Origin: Erythrophleum ivorense
Lineage: Eukaryota > Streptophyta > Magnoliopsida > Fabales > Fabaceae
Assembly (NCBI GenBank): GCA_026724425.1
Contig: JAIUCV010000278.1
Span: 124,001 to 188,000, forward strand
Length of the DNA stretch: 64,000 bases
Direction of reading: 5' to 3'
The position numbers and the translations under genes were made by a program. Shown here one piece after another: positions 1 to 11,634 of the stretch. Numbering within the stretch: the first letter of the stretch is position 1; each line of letters begins with the position of its first letter. Below the pieces are notes generated by a model. It was not told the DNA's origin. It made no database searches and saw only the letters and a program-made list of their open reading frames with translations.

Positions 1-960
1 CTAAATTATGAAAACAAAATCCATCATCTTAGGATTCAAAGGCTTAAAGAGAGAAACAAAAGTAAGGATGAAAGAATAGAGCATGCAAGGTTGATCCTCA
101 ATAAGACAAGATGTTTTACTTTGGTGCTAAGTGGTTTATGATCCATGTTGTAACAAGCTTCTTCTTTTTTCTTCTCCTCTCTTCCTTCTTTATTTCTTTG
201 TTCTTATGTCTCTATTTTTCTGTAAGCCTGTAGCTCTCTCTCTCTCTCTCTCTTGTAATCTCACATTCTTAAACTTAGGAGTAAAAAGAATATAGTAAAT
301 GATGAGTAACAAATAAGGTGAATAGTAAAAATCTCTAGCAAATCTTTCCTTTAGATGTGTGTCAACAATAAGGTGCAAGAAAAGGTCTGATGTTCACCCT
401 TTTACAAATAAAAATGATATATATTTATTTAATACTTGGTATAAAAATTATCTCTGTTTAGAGAAAGAAGTATACCAAAATTCTCAATATGAGTAGCTTG
501 TAATTTTCGCAGCATTCTTTCATAGCAAACATTACATTTTTTCCTAAGCCAAAATTACATTTTGACTATGCTAAAATTATACTTTTCCTTTAACTAAAAT
601 TATGAGTTTTAGTTTTGAACTTTTAATATTTATATTTTGACTTCAACATTTTGCCTAAAGAAAAAACTTTTATTCCACAAATATATTTCTTATATTTTCT
701 AGGTATTTTTTGCTTTGGGAATTTCTATAAATCATCCTTCCAAATATTTATTTCTCAATTTCATCTAATTTTATAATTATGAAAAATAATAATTAAATTA
801 TTATAATTATCTAAAAATCCTAATTAATTCAAGAAAATTCTAAAAATTTTCGTTTATACTTTGTAAATATAAATTTCACTAAATTTCCCTTATCAAGCCA
901 CAATCAAATTATAATTATTTTCTTAATATTATTTAATTTACTTTAAATTATCTATTTATT
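1..960. other. Gene-free AT-rich stretch
   Basis: No supportable gene is seen here. A (CT)n microsatellite lies at about 233-253 and the rest is AT-rich sequence without long open frames. The short open frames present look random. Confidence 0.6.
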
Positions 961-964
961 ATTA

Positions 965-2770
965 AATAATTCCTAATGGAGAGGAGGATGATACAAGAAG
1001 GAAGTCTTCATAGTGTATAAATTTGGTTAAGAGATGTCCTATCCTCTCCCATTGTCTATTTGTTGGTGATTCTTTGTCCTTTCTCGAAACACATAAGCAT
1101 AATTGTATGATTATGAAGGTAATTGTGGATGACTACTACTTTGCTTCGAGTTAGTTAGTGAATATGGATAAATCTTGTATTTTTCTCTTGAAAAATAATC
1201 TATCACCTTTGAAAAAGGAAATCTATCAAGTTATGAGAATCTCAATTGTTAAAACTCTTAGGAAGCATTTAAGGTTGTCAATTTTGGGGGGAAGATTAAA
1301 ATCTGAAGCCCTTTCTTTTGCTCATGATTGCATGTCTATCAAAGTTTAAAGTTGGGAACACAACATGCTTTCATAAGAAGGTAGAAAGATTCTTATCAAA
1401 ATTGTAACAAGTGTAATTCCCATTTACCCTATGCTATATTTTTTATTCCCTAAAATGGCCAGCCAAGAGTTTGATGGGAAGATGGGTGACATATTAAGGT
1501 TTAGGAGGATCCATAGATTTCAAATATTTAGAATTATCATTTTTATGTTGGTACTCTCTTTGAAAAACTCAAAGAAAGTAGAGTGGTTGAACTAATTGAA
1601 AATAAGAGATGGGACTTATCTGCCATTAAAAGCTAGTTATCAAATGATGAATGCAATGTTATTAAACAAATCTCCATCCCAATAAGCAATTTACAACATA
1701 ATCTGATTTGGGCTATTGTCACAAATGTTACTTAAATAGTGAGGTTTGATTCCCACCCCACCAAAGTCCTTTTAAAGTCTAATGCTGTTAACAATCTGAG
1801 CTTATCATTTCAACTTCTCCTTGCTTTTTGGACATCTATATGGTAAACTTCCTCCAATGTTAGACATTTTATATAGAAATTATGTACTAGTTCTATTCCA
1901 TCTAAAGAAAATCCATGAAAAAGAAAACGTTGCTAAACACTAGGGCGTTTATGTTGTCTAATCAAGTATGAAGAGCATATGATGTAAAGGTGCAAATGGA
2001 CTAAAATGGCTTGGTTTGTAGCCTTTTTGCTTTTCAAATGGATCACTATCATACTTTTCAAATTGATGTGTGGTTAAGTTAGTTTTTATTTGATATTAAG
2101 CTAAATGAGTTTGACATTACCCTTATTGCTATGATTTGCTAGTTTATATAGAAGAGTAGATGTGCTAAGATTTTTTATAATGCAATTCTTGATCTTGTTG
2201 ATACTTTGCAAAGAGTAACTAACTCATTATTAGAGCATTGGAGTGTGAGTGGTTGGTTTTATAATGTTGATGTTGCCAATGAACACATCCACTTTTCTCC
2301 TGTGACTCAATGGCAACCTCCAATTAGGGACACTATGAAAATTAATATTGATGACATGTTTAATACCAATGGAAAATCTATAATTAAAGTATTTTATAGA
2401 CATTTTGTAAGCTTTGTTCTTGGATTTTGTAGTACTCATTGTATAACTTTTTTAGCCTTTGTGGCTAAATCTTTAGCATTCAAAAAAGGTGTTTTTCTGG
2501 CTTTGGATTTAGACTTTCGAGATGTGAGTCTTGAAATTGACAATTCTTCTCTTGTTACTATTGTGACAGAGAATGGTTGCCATCCTAAGTCTATTGTTGA
2601 TGATGTATCTCAGCTTTGTAAGTCTTTTTTTTCTTTTCTTTAGTTTGGATTTCTAAATTAGCAAATTTGGCTACTGACTAGATTGTCAAACATTCTAATA
2701 AGGGAATATATCCTTTTGATTGGGAATCTGTTTCCCAATCCCCTTTGTTATTAGTCCTTACTTTTGATTC
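965..2770 (+). mobile_element. Decayed L1-type LINE (reverse transcriptase end plus RNase H-like domain)
   Basis: Translation of several frames recovers the second half of a plant L1 reverse transcriptase. Around 1050-1080 the active-site box reads FVGDS instead of the usual FADDS, so one catalytic aspartate is gone. Then come a 'VNMDKSCIF' stretch (1145-1185) and the typical GRKILIKIV...IPIYPMLYF region (about 1380-1450). After a decayed stretch, a 145-codon open frame at 2206-2643 carries the W-x-PP...K-IN-D start of the RNase H-like domain found at the end of plant LINEs. Its tail (DWIVKHSNKG-like) continues past a stop to about 2760. The element has frameshifts and stops and is non-functional. 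The 5' half (endonuclease) and a poly(A) tail were not found. Confidence 0.8.
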
Positions 2771-2774
2771 AACA

Positions 2775-4150
2775 AGTTGTAAGATAGGCGTAGACTGAGG
2801 TTTTGGTTTTTTTCTTTTTTTATATGTGTTATTTTGTTTTTATCTATGGACTATCCATCGACTCCATTATATATATATATATATATATATATTAGCTCTA
2901 TGGTTGCAATATATTTCCTTCTTTTGGTTAATAAAATTTTTTTTGCCTCTTTTTTAACCAATAAAAGAATGTATAAATATTAATAATATTCAACTTTAAG
3001 GGAGCTCAACTAGATTTTACCCAAAACAAAAAAACAAAAAGGCCATCCAGATTTAAATATCTAAATAAACTCTGGACCTTTTCAACCAACACCCAAATGT
3101 TAATAGTTGATTCCAATTTTAGTACTTTAGTCGTACGAAAGCTATTAGTATTGGTTATAAACACATAAACTTTCATATTTAAATATTTGACAAATAACAT
3201 GTTTCGCTCTTTTTTTATATATATAATACTAATTATTCCAATCGTGGCTTAAAGTGCAAATAAAGGGATTTGAAAAAAACATTAAGAAAGATATTAAAAG
3301 CATTTGAAAACAAGGATATAATTTTGAATTAAATGAAACAAAAGATGAAAAATGATTGGTTTGGGCCTTTTGCCTCGTGTTTCATAATAAAAATAAAATA
3401 GTAACAATGTAAGAAATTATATTGCAAAAACATTATTAAGATAATATAGAAATATAAATAAGAATTTAATAAAACAAATCATTGAAACTAATCTATTTAC
3501 AAAAAGTAAATAAATTGAATTTGAAAATTTAAGTTTTTATTTACCAAATTATATGGAGTTAGATTCTGAGATTTTTAAAATAAAAACATGTTATTTTATG
3601 AAATATAAATCACAATGAGAGTTTTTTTTTTTTTTAAATAGCAAATAATTTAGAGGAAGTTTAACAGTAAAGTAACATGTGGGGGAAGTGAAAAGATATA
3701 AAAAGGAAGAAAAAAAAAGGATAAAGAAGAAGCAAATTATCGTTGACTACGTCCAAATTGACATCTGAACAAACCCTAATCAAACATTGAATGATTGAAC
3801 CTTTATTATGCAACCACTTCTAAATTCCAAAGAAAAGACCCAACCTGAAGATAGGATAAGCTTACTTATCTATTTTAACAAATGTTTAAACGTATTTTTA
3901 GTACTTTCAATTTTAAAAAATTTTTAATTTATTTTTCTTAATAGAAAAATAAATAATCTTAATTTTAAAAAAAATAGTTTAGTTTTATGTTCTTTCATAA
4001 TTCATATCAAATTTAATGCCTAAATGAATATATTATGAAATTTTAAATGAATTATAAAATAAAAGAATAAAAATACATGTTTTTTTAATAAAAAAAGTCA
4101 ACATTCTTAATTTTTATGGGAAAAAAAACCAAATTAAAAACTGAAAGAAA
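2775..4150. other. AT-rich intergenic stretch
   Basis: It contains a (TA)n run at about 2866-2892 and several A/T tracts. No open frame here resembles a known protein. The right end runs into the upstream region of the CRAL-TRIO gene. Confidence 0.55.
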
Positions 4151-4603
4151 TAAAAGTATCGTTAAGACATCAATTAATCCACTCACCAATTGCAATGCGT
4201 GAAGACAACGGCTGATTCATCGTTAAATGAAGGGTCCCGATGGCATCCGAGTCTGAACCCGGGATGGCGCTTGTGGGGCCCATTTGCATGAGCTTCGTTC
4301 TCTCTTTTTTGAAAAAAATGGAAGATGCTTTGGAATATACCCTTATCCACGGAGCAGCAGCCATTGTTTCTTTGCTTTTCCTTGTTCGAAATTTCTCCCT
4401 CCTTATCGTCTTCTTGTTTGTCCCCTACCTAATTATTACTTTTTGTTTGGCATTCATACCTCTCCCTCTTCCTTCCTTCACTTCATTCTTCTATCGTCAC
4501 CGTTTCTGCTCCCTCTTACCCAATTTCGATAATCACCGTTCCAGGTTCTCTCTCCCCACCTTTCTGCCTCGCTCAACGTAACCTTTCCAGAACAACGATA
4601 AAT

Positions 4604-5417
4604 ATGAATGGGAACACTAGCATCTCCGAACCCCAACAAGAAGAGTTGCTCGTCAAATTGAAAGTCTTCAAGATCAAAGGTAAAGACAAACATGGCCGCA
4701 AGATCCTTCGCATTATCGGCAAATTCTTCCCCGGTAATATATTACTCACGAACCTCAATTTCCTAATCTTTATTCAAATTATTTCTGTATTTATAAATTC
4801 CAATAATGATTTGGATGAAACAGCACGATTCGTGAGCGTAGATGTTATGAAAAAGTATCTGCAGGAGAGGATTTTTCCCAAGTTGGAGAAGAGAAAGTTC
4901 TCGGTGGTGTACGTGCACACCGGGGTTTACCGGAGCGAGAATTTTCCGGGAATCTCAGCTCTGAGATCCATCTACGAGGCGATTCCGATTAATGTGAAGG
5001 AGAATCTGGAAGCTGTTTATTTCATTCACCCTGGCCTTCAGTCTCGGCTTTTCCTTGCCACCTTTGGTCGCTTTCTCTTCACCCCAGGGTAACCAACCAC
5101 GTTCTTCCTTCGAACTTGGGCGCATTTTAGTTCATTTTCTCTACCGCATGCTAACTTAAGCCGTTAACAATTTCCTTCGCTTTCTTATGGCGGTTAGGTT
5201 GTACGGGAAACTGAGGTACGTGAGCAGGCTTGATTATCTGTGGGAGCACGTGAGGAGGAACAAGGTGGAGCTGCCTGAGTTTGTGTACGATCACGATGAG
5301 GATTTGGAGCACCGTCCGATGATGGATTATGGATTGGAGAGCGATCACGGTAGGGCCTACCGTGCATCCACCCTCGATTCTCCTCTTTCTACCTATTCCA
5401 TGCGGTGCATCTCATAG
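4604..5417 (+). CDS. Small divergent CRAL-TRIO (SEC14-like) domain protein, three exons
   Basis: The CDS is exons 4604-4733, 4824-5088 and 5198-5417, which gives 204 aa with GT-AG introns and consistent phases. The protein starts MNGNTSISEPQQEELLVKLK. It contains a KIKGKDKHGRKILRIIGKFF segment, then YVHTGVYRSENFPGISALR and FIHPGLQSRLFLATFGRF, then LYGKLRYVSRLDYLWEHV, and it ends with STYSMRCIS. This matches the plant family of about 200-residue proteins annotated as SEC14 cytosolic factor/phosphoglyceride transfer-like or GDAP2-like, whose domain is a divergent CRAL-TRIO fold. A role in binding a lipid or other hydrophobic ligand is inferred from the fold; the ligand is not known. The start is the first ATG of the conserved frame, and the 300 bases before it are pyrimidine-rich, as expected of a leader. 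Intron 1 is 90 nt with no in-frame stop, so its retention would keep the frame open. Confidence 0.9.
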
Positions 5418-5419
5418 AG

Positions 5420-5890
5420 TGTTAGTTACAGTGTGTTGGGCCGGGCCTGCCCATTTACTATTTGCCCCACCACCGTCAATGTTATTATTGTGCAGTGAGC
5501 AAGAAAAAGTTCATGGAGGACATCCTCTTTGTTTTCTTTTTGGGTTGTTGACAGTGAAATTGTGTAGGGTTTTTTGTGGGGTTAGACGAATGAATGGAAA
5601 ATTGTGAGGGAGGCTGCTAATGGAGAATCAGTATTCAATGAGATCCTTCATCATTCTCCATCAGTTTGATAGAGAATTGGAAATAAAAGAATTTAATGAG
5701 CCATCCACGACTGCAACATCTCACGTTGAGTTTACTCCTATGTAATAATGTTTGGACCAAACTTTATGAACACCGTGAATGACAATGTTATAAATGCTAG
5801 GTTCTGTTGACTTATGGAAAACCATTAGGTTATACTATAACCTTTGCTCTTCAAGGGCCCAACCAAAAATTTTAGTCCAACGAGTAAGGA
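5420..5890. other. Downstream region of the CRAL-TRIO gene
   Basis: This is the probable 3' UTR and flank of the preceding gene. No separate gene is seen; the open frame at 5329-5607 overlaps exon 3 out of frame and is taken as a shadow. Confidence 0.5.
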
Positions 5891-5891
5891 G

Positions 5892-6131
5892 ATTATGCTG
5901 GTATTAACATGTGATATAAAATTTCAATCTTATATTATATGATAAACATTTTTTATGGAAATTCAATATTAAGCATTTGTGTTTGAAACTTATTTCATAT
6001 TTTAAATTATTATTATGCTGGTATTAACATGTGATATAAAATTTCAATCTTATATTATATGATAAACATTTTTTATGGAAATTCAATATTAAGCATTTGT
6101 GTTTGAAACTTATTTCATATTTTAAATTATT
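5892..6131. repeat. Perfect 120-bp tandem duplication
   Basis: Bases 5892-6011 and 6012-6131 read identically over the full 120 bp, beginning ATTATGCTGGTATTAACATG. No mismatch was seen on direct comparison. The unit is AT-rich and non-coding. Perfect identity points to a recent duplication or an assembly artefact. Confidence 0.92.
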
Positions 6132-6493
6132 GTTTCATTAAAAAATCAACTAATATGTGTAAAACCTTCCTTTGCCCATTCTTGTTTAACTAATCCACAC
6201 TCGTTTCATTTTGGGCTTGAAGCCCCATTTGCAAATCTTTTTAATCTTAAAAACAAAAGAGAAGCAAAAATGAAAAGTCATCCTAGATGGCGTGGCCATG
6301 TTTGGTAAGAGAAAAAAAAAAAGAATTTTTTAAAAATATTTATTAGGCTATTATAATCATTTTTTATTTATAAAATTATTTTTTTTATTTTTAACTTTTT
6401 GCGTATAAACGAGTTAAGTTTTTTGGCCTTTTAACTTCCTTTTCCTTGACAGTTTGGCCCACTGAGTCCCATTTTATTCGATTACTTTCTTGC

Positions 6494-6958
6494 GGAAATG
6501 GATTGTCTTCGTTTAACGCATCAAGATCTCATTTTTAGTCATTTTCAGCTATTGGATTTATCTAGCGAATTTTAGGCCCTTTGATTATGTTGAGATGGCA
6601 TTCGTGAAAAAAATCTCAAAAGAAATTATAATTATTAGAAAAAATTTTAATTATATGGACAAAAATTTTAACTTGGAAAAAAAAATTACACTTCAAAATT
6701 TTTAACTAACAAAAATTTTAACTATAAATGTTTTTAAATTTTAAGATTATTCTAAACAAAAACGAACTAAAAATTTATTTTCACATTTAAAATTTTTAGT
6801 TTTTACAACAAAATTTTTTTATCTCTTTATAAAAAATTTTTCCTACCAAATACCACCCAACTATCATCAAATGTCTAAAATTTGTTAGATGGATCCAACA
6901 ATTGAAAATGACTAAAAATGAAGTCCGGTTGGCGTATTAAATGGAGACAATCCGTTCC
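6494..6958. mobile_element. MITE with long terminal inverted repeats (Mutator-like shape)
   Basis: The left end, starting GGAAATGGATTGTC, and the reverse complement of the right end, starting GGAACGGATTGTCTCC, match imperfectly over about 80 bp. Both arms share the segment GAAAATGACTAAAAATGA or its complement. The 465-bp interior is AT-rich and non-coding. The long arms suggest a Mutator-type non-autonomous element, but no clear 9-bp target duplication could be seen, so the superfamily is inferred. Confidence 0.7.
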
Positions 6959-6959
6959 T

Positions 6960-7640
6960 CTGTCTGGCCATACAAAGTACGAAGGTCGTTAATTTCATCA
7001 ACAACAACAACATTCACATTGAAGTACTTAAGACACCTAAAATCAAGAAACTTAATAGCAAATAAATTCGAACTACACATAGCATTAAAATGAATAGCAA
7101 CCAAGCCAGGTCAGAGTGACCGGAAATATTTTTTTATGATATTTCAAATATTTCTTGGAAGCAAGGATATTACCGTTACGTTGCAGTTTCAGAATCTCTG
7201 CAACATTTCCCCTTTAGCTTAACAATAAACTAAGTTCGTTTCCTAATTTACCTGCATACTATAAACAGAGACAGCCAATTATAGCTTGCAAAATCAGCCG
7301 GGTCCTCTTGAAGAGGACAAGAGGGGGGGGGGGAACTTTATCGGAAGCAAAACCCTCCTTTTCTTGAGCAGCTCAGTTTTCTACTATCTTTGAAGCAAAA
7401 CATTTGAAGAATTAGACACATGTTGACTCAGATACATTATGAAATACAACCAGCTCATCTTTCCTGGCAGAGAAAAAGGGACTATTTGAACTTCTGTACC
7501 TATCTTGCTCAACTCAAGCATTTTACAGAGGTCCAGTAACAATTTTACTCAAGCATTTTAGAAAACAAGTCTTTAAGTGTAGACAAATAAGAAAACCCAA
7601 AATCCCCGAGTTTCATTCATTTCCAGCTTTATTATTAGCA
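6960..7640. other. Intergenic region, likely 3' flank of the F-box gene
   Basis: No gene is seen. An uninterrupted run of about ten G residues lies near 7323-7333. The right part lies downstream of the minus-strand F-box gene and may include its 3' UTR. Confidence 0.45.
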
Positions 7641-7760
7641 GTGAAACTCCATGCAGTTACAGATTGTGGTGTGACTAAACAAAACAACCAGCATATTCAT
7701 CCTTTTTCTATGTCTTCAACTTCCACAAAAACCTTTATCTATAGCTGGACATTATTATCC

Positions 7761-8885
7761 TTACAAATTGAACAGAGTTGGGCAGGGCCAGAAGACCTTA
7801 GGAGAGTTGAATGTGGAACTTTTTAAGCTGAACATAGAAGCACTGCCTCTATAACAGAAGTAGATGCAATTCTCTTCACATCCATGATAGTCCTGAGCTG
7901 AAAGGGAGAAATTACAGTCTTTACCCAAAACAAACACACGCTCATCCAAATTTTTCACATCCAACCATCTACCCCATTCCTCATCAAGCTTATATACTTT
8001 CACATCAACCACCTCATAGTACGAGCCCTTGGGGTTGTTGGGTTCTCCTTCAAAATACATATCAACAACATAGAGACTTCCACAAGATTCTACCAAATGC
8101 TTCTTCTTACCCAAACCACACAATGGAGGAGAAAACTGAACCAACCTCAAGGATGAACAGTCAATCCATGAAATGGTTCCCCATTTATCCACAACATAGA
8201 GCTGCCCCTTATGAGCTAGTATGTCATCATAATAGAAGTTCTTATCATCCACAAGGTTCCATTGATCATCACCAAGTTTTGAAAAGCCTAATTTTCCATC
8301 CCGAAATACAGAAAATAACATGCAATTCTCAACCTCGGTCCAAGCAAAATTGGGGAACAACACTACTTTCGCATTCTCAAGGAGAGGAAAAAACCCGACA
8401 CTACCATCATATGTGATAGAATATGCTTTGATTAATTCGACAAACCGAAAGTTCAATAGATTCAACACCTTAGGGAAAGTGTCAGAAGGGTACCTCATGC
8501 GGAAGCCCGAGAGTCTAATGTTTGTGAAAGGGTCTAAGAGACGGAGATGGCGGTAGTTGGATTCTTCAACCTTGATCAACCACGCTTTGGAGAAAGAAGA
8601 ATCAGAAGAATTTGATAGGGCTTTAGAGAGATTGGAAGGTTCGAGACGATAGATTGTGGTCTGGGTTAGCGGGAAATGGCCAAAAGGGGTGGTGATTATT
8701 CGAGGGAAACTAGGATAGTCTCTGAGAGAAGGAAGAACAGAGGAGCGCCATGACTTGCAGATACTGCGAAATCGGAGAACATCGATGTCACTCTTGAGGC
8801 GTTTGCCTATCATCGGCCATAGTTCCGTCGGAAGATTAGACCAATCCACTTTCTCATCCATCGGAATTTCAGAATTGAAGAACAA
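7761..8885 (-). CDS. F-box protein with DUF295 domain (SKIP23-like), intact single exon
   Basis: The open frame of 374 codons is intronless, which is usual for this family. Residues 14-53 (DWSNLPTELWPMIGKRLKS... then DVLRFRSICKSWRSS) form the F-box, which in this family binds the SKP1 subunit of SCF ubiquitin ligases. The rest is the DUF295 region: ILAHKGQLYVVDKWGTISW in the middle, LVESCGSLYVVDMYF, then VKVYKLDEEWGRW and VFVLGKDCNFSLSAQDY, ending near CIYFCYRGS. The substrate cannot be told. A second in-frame ATG eight codons downstream (8861) starts MDEKVDW and is an equally good start, since the F-box begins right after it. A broken relative lies at 13675-15061 on the same strand, so the locus probably arose by local duplication. 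Confidence 0.92.
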   Translation of the reverse strand: MFFNSEIPMDEKVDWSNLPTELWPMIGKRLKSDIDVLRFRSICKSWRSSVLPSLRDYPSFPRIITTPFGHFPLTQTTIYRLEPSNLSKALSNSSDSSFSKAWLIKVEESNYRHLRLLDPFTNIRLSGFRMRYPSDTFPKVLNLLNFRFVELIKAYSITYDGSVGFFPLLENAKVVLFPNFAWTEVENCMLFSVFRDGKLGFSKLGDDQWNLVDDKNFYYDDILAHKGQLYVVDKWGTISWIDCSSLRLVQFSPPLCGLGKKKHLVESCGSLYVVDMYFEGEPNNPKGSYYEVVDVKVYKLDEEWGRWLDVKNLDERVFVLGKDCNFSLSAQDYHGCEENCIYFCYRGSASMFSLKSSTFNSPKVFWPCPTLFNL

Positions 8886-8889
8886 GGCA

Positions 8890-11630
8890 ATCGGATTCTC
8901 AATCTGTGCCCATTCTCATTCTCACACCATTTATTTGTGTTTTGGTAGCAACAATGATATTCAGTTGCGTCTCCGAATGCGGGAGTGGTTGATAATTCAA
9001 TGGCCGTAAGATAAGAGAGACTTTTTTAGTCAACTTTACTTCAAGATTACTCACCAATCACAATGGTCGACGCTAATTCTTTTCAGAAAATTTACAGAAG
9101 AGACGATAAGGTAGGTATTAGACTTCGCCTTTCGCAGATCCTTTTTGTGTAAACTCTCTAATTTCCAAAATTACTCAATAGTATTGTATCATGATGTAAA
9201 ATAGCTAACTGCCAAGTTTTTTAATAAATTAGAACTCGAAAATTTTGTTACAGATTGTGGGGGCCTAATACAAACAGCTAAAAGCTTTTCCTCATCAATA
9301 CTCTGATGGTATATAGAGTATAGACTGTAACATTTTGTCCTAACGAAATATGCCTTCACCGTTCTGATAAATTAAAATTTTATCCTTGATTTGTGGAGGT
9401 GTTTTCATTTTTTTTTTTAATTGCCATCTTATATGCTATCTAAATTAATGTCTTTTATTAATTAACTGTTGGCAATGCCCTGAGGTTGTTAGTAATTTTG
9501 GAATTAGACGAGATTCCCATTTGCTCACGCTCCCCTAGAACGCTTCCACCACCCGTAGTGCTCGTCATTGTCAAGCCCAGCGAAATGCTCGTCATTGGAT
9601 CATCACGTGAAATTGAATTCTAATTTTCCACGACCCGGGACATTCTTAATGTCAAAGATGTTTGTGTCGAATATTCTAATTTTCGTACTGTCAATCTGTC
9701 ACACACTCTTTTCTTTGGGGAAAAAAAAAAAAATGGACCCTATTCGAACTCAGAATTTTCATAGCTCTTCTTACAATACGTGGACTAGACGTCAGAAGTT
9801 CAACATTCTATTTTTACATGTCTCTCTTCTAGCTTCATGCAATCCCATCTACGGAAAACCTTAAACATAAACAAATATTTTCTTTAATAAATACAAATCT
9901 AGTTCTTTCCGTCATCCAAATATGAACAATCATGCTATTATATAGCTTTGAAACTCCCAAGCTTGAATCAGAAGGAAACGAAATAAATCAATGCAAAATG
10001 TGTGTGTACAAAATTAGCAACATGTTATATAGTGCAACACGCTGCGAGCAAAGCGGATTTGTATGCATAAAGACACATATATAGATTACGACATCAACAA
10101 ACAAGTTATAGCTTTTAATACGCGAACATACTAGGTTATCCATAGAAACACCATCTTACAGGAGATCAGCACCCGTAAAACATAGAATTTAGTAATTAAT
10201 TCTGAATATGATGGACAATTGAATTGATGTTACATTCTACCATGAGATTGTAATTTTACTTTTAATATATATGAACAACAATTAAGTAATTTTATTTTTA
10301 AGAAAGAACACATATTTGTAGAGAGTTAATTTTATTGAAAGAGAGTATAATAAAAGAGAGAAAATATCATAAATAATTTAACTATATCTTATAAGAAATT
10401 ATATAATTTACTAAAACTTCTATTTGTTTATTTACTTTTGTGAATGTGTTATTTGATATGGTTTATGATTGTGAATGTATCGAAAGATAATAGCCACCAA
10501 AGTTCTGTAATTTTTTCTCAGCAAATTGCAGATTCTGCAAATTATTGTGCCCCCCTTGTTTGATTGATTTAATAGAGGGACATTAATTTTGTTTTGGGGC
10601 ACCCCCCCTCCCCCCTCCTCTTTTATGCATATGAGGGAACACCCCCTAATTGAGGGCACGAAATGTGCCTTCAAAAAACATGTTTAAAAAAGGGGGATTA
10701 ACGTGATCCCCTTGTTTTGAGTCACTGTACTCAAATAATTGAGTGGTATATATAGTCGTTGAATTTTAGAAAAATATATAGTTTTTTATGCTTTTTTTTT
10801 TTTTTGGGTTGAAACTAGGGGACATGTTATTGAATTCTAACAAAGAATGGCATTGTTACATTTGAATAATTTTTTTTTTTACTGCTACATATTGGTAAAA
10901 GAGACAAGTTTTATTGGTTTGATGTAATTTACCAATACTACAAGCACAGTTCCATATGAGTAGAGAAATAACCATGGGTAGAATATGAGTAAAGTAATAT
11001 ATAATATATAGTGTAATATGTAACATATATTTATGTTTTTTATTTAATTATTTTATATATTCATTATGATTTTATTTTTCATTTTAATTCAATAAAAGAA
11101 TTACAAACTGTAATAAAAATAATATTAAAAAATATTAAACCATTCAAAAAATATAACTGCAAAGTCTTTTTTATATATGTCAAACAGAAAAGAATTACTT
11201 AAAATAATCAAATTAATAGAATGATATTAGTAAGAACATTCGTAAGGTATTTTTGCCAAACACTAATTCCCTCTTTATTACAATACTTTATGTGAAATTT
11301 CGTTGGAAAAATAAGTTTTGAATAAGCAAAAATAAACACAAAATAGGCCTCTAGAGTTTGTTGTAACGAAGAGAAGGGAATGAAGGATTTTCAGTTAAGT
11401 TTTTAAAATTCTCTGACGACTTTCTTTTTTATATTTCAACTTCTCCCAATTTAAAAAAATTTTAAGAAATAGTTGTTTAAATAAAAAAATTAGTATATAA
11501 CCATTCCTTTTTCTTTCAACTCCCAAATGTATTCTTAATTCATAACAACGTAAACTTATGTACAATGATTATTATACCTAGTCAGAAAATTTATAATCAA
11601 TCAAATAATACAAATACAATCATAGCTAAT
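8890..11630. other. Upstream region of the F-box gene and AT-rich intergenic DNA
   Basis: The 8886-9100 part is the likely promoter and leader of the F-box gene. The remainder shows no protein-like open frame. A C/G-run-rich patch at about 10545-10720 contains inverted stretches (GTGCCCCCC and GGGGCAC; AAGGGGGAT and GATCCCC) and may be a small unclassified repeat. No RNA gene was recognised. Confidence 0.5.
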
Positions 11631-11634
11631 TGAA

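Noticed and set aside
8123..8556. Plus-strand open frames opposite the F-box gene
   Set aside because: They are antisense shadows of a well-supported F-box/DUF295 frame.
10432..10674. 80-codon minus-strand frame with a GGGG stretch
   Set aside because: It crosses the C/G-run patch, has no family resemblance and no coding neighbours.
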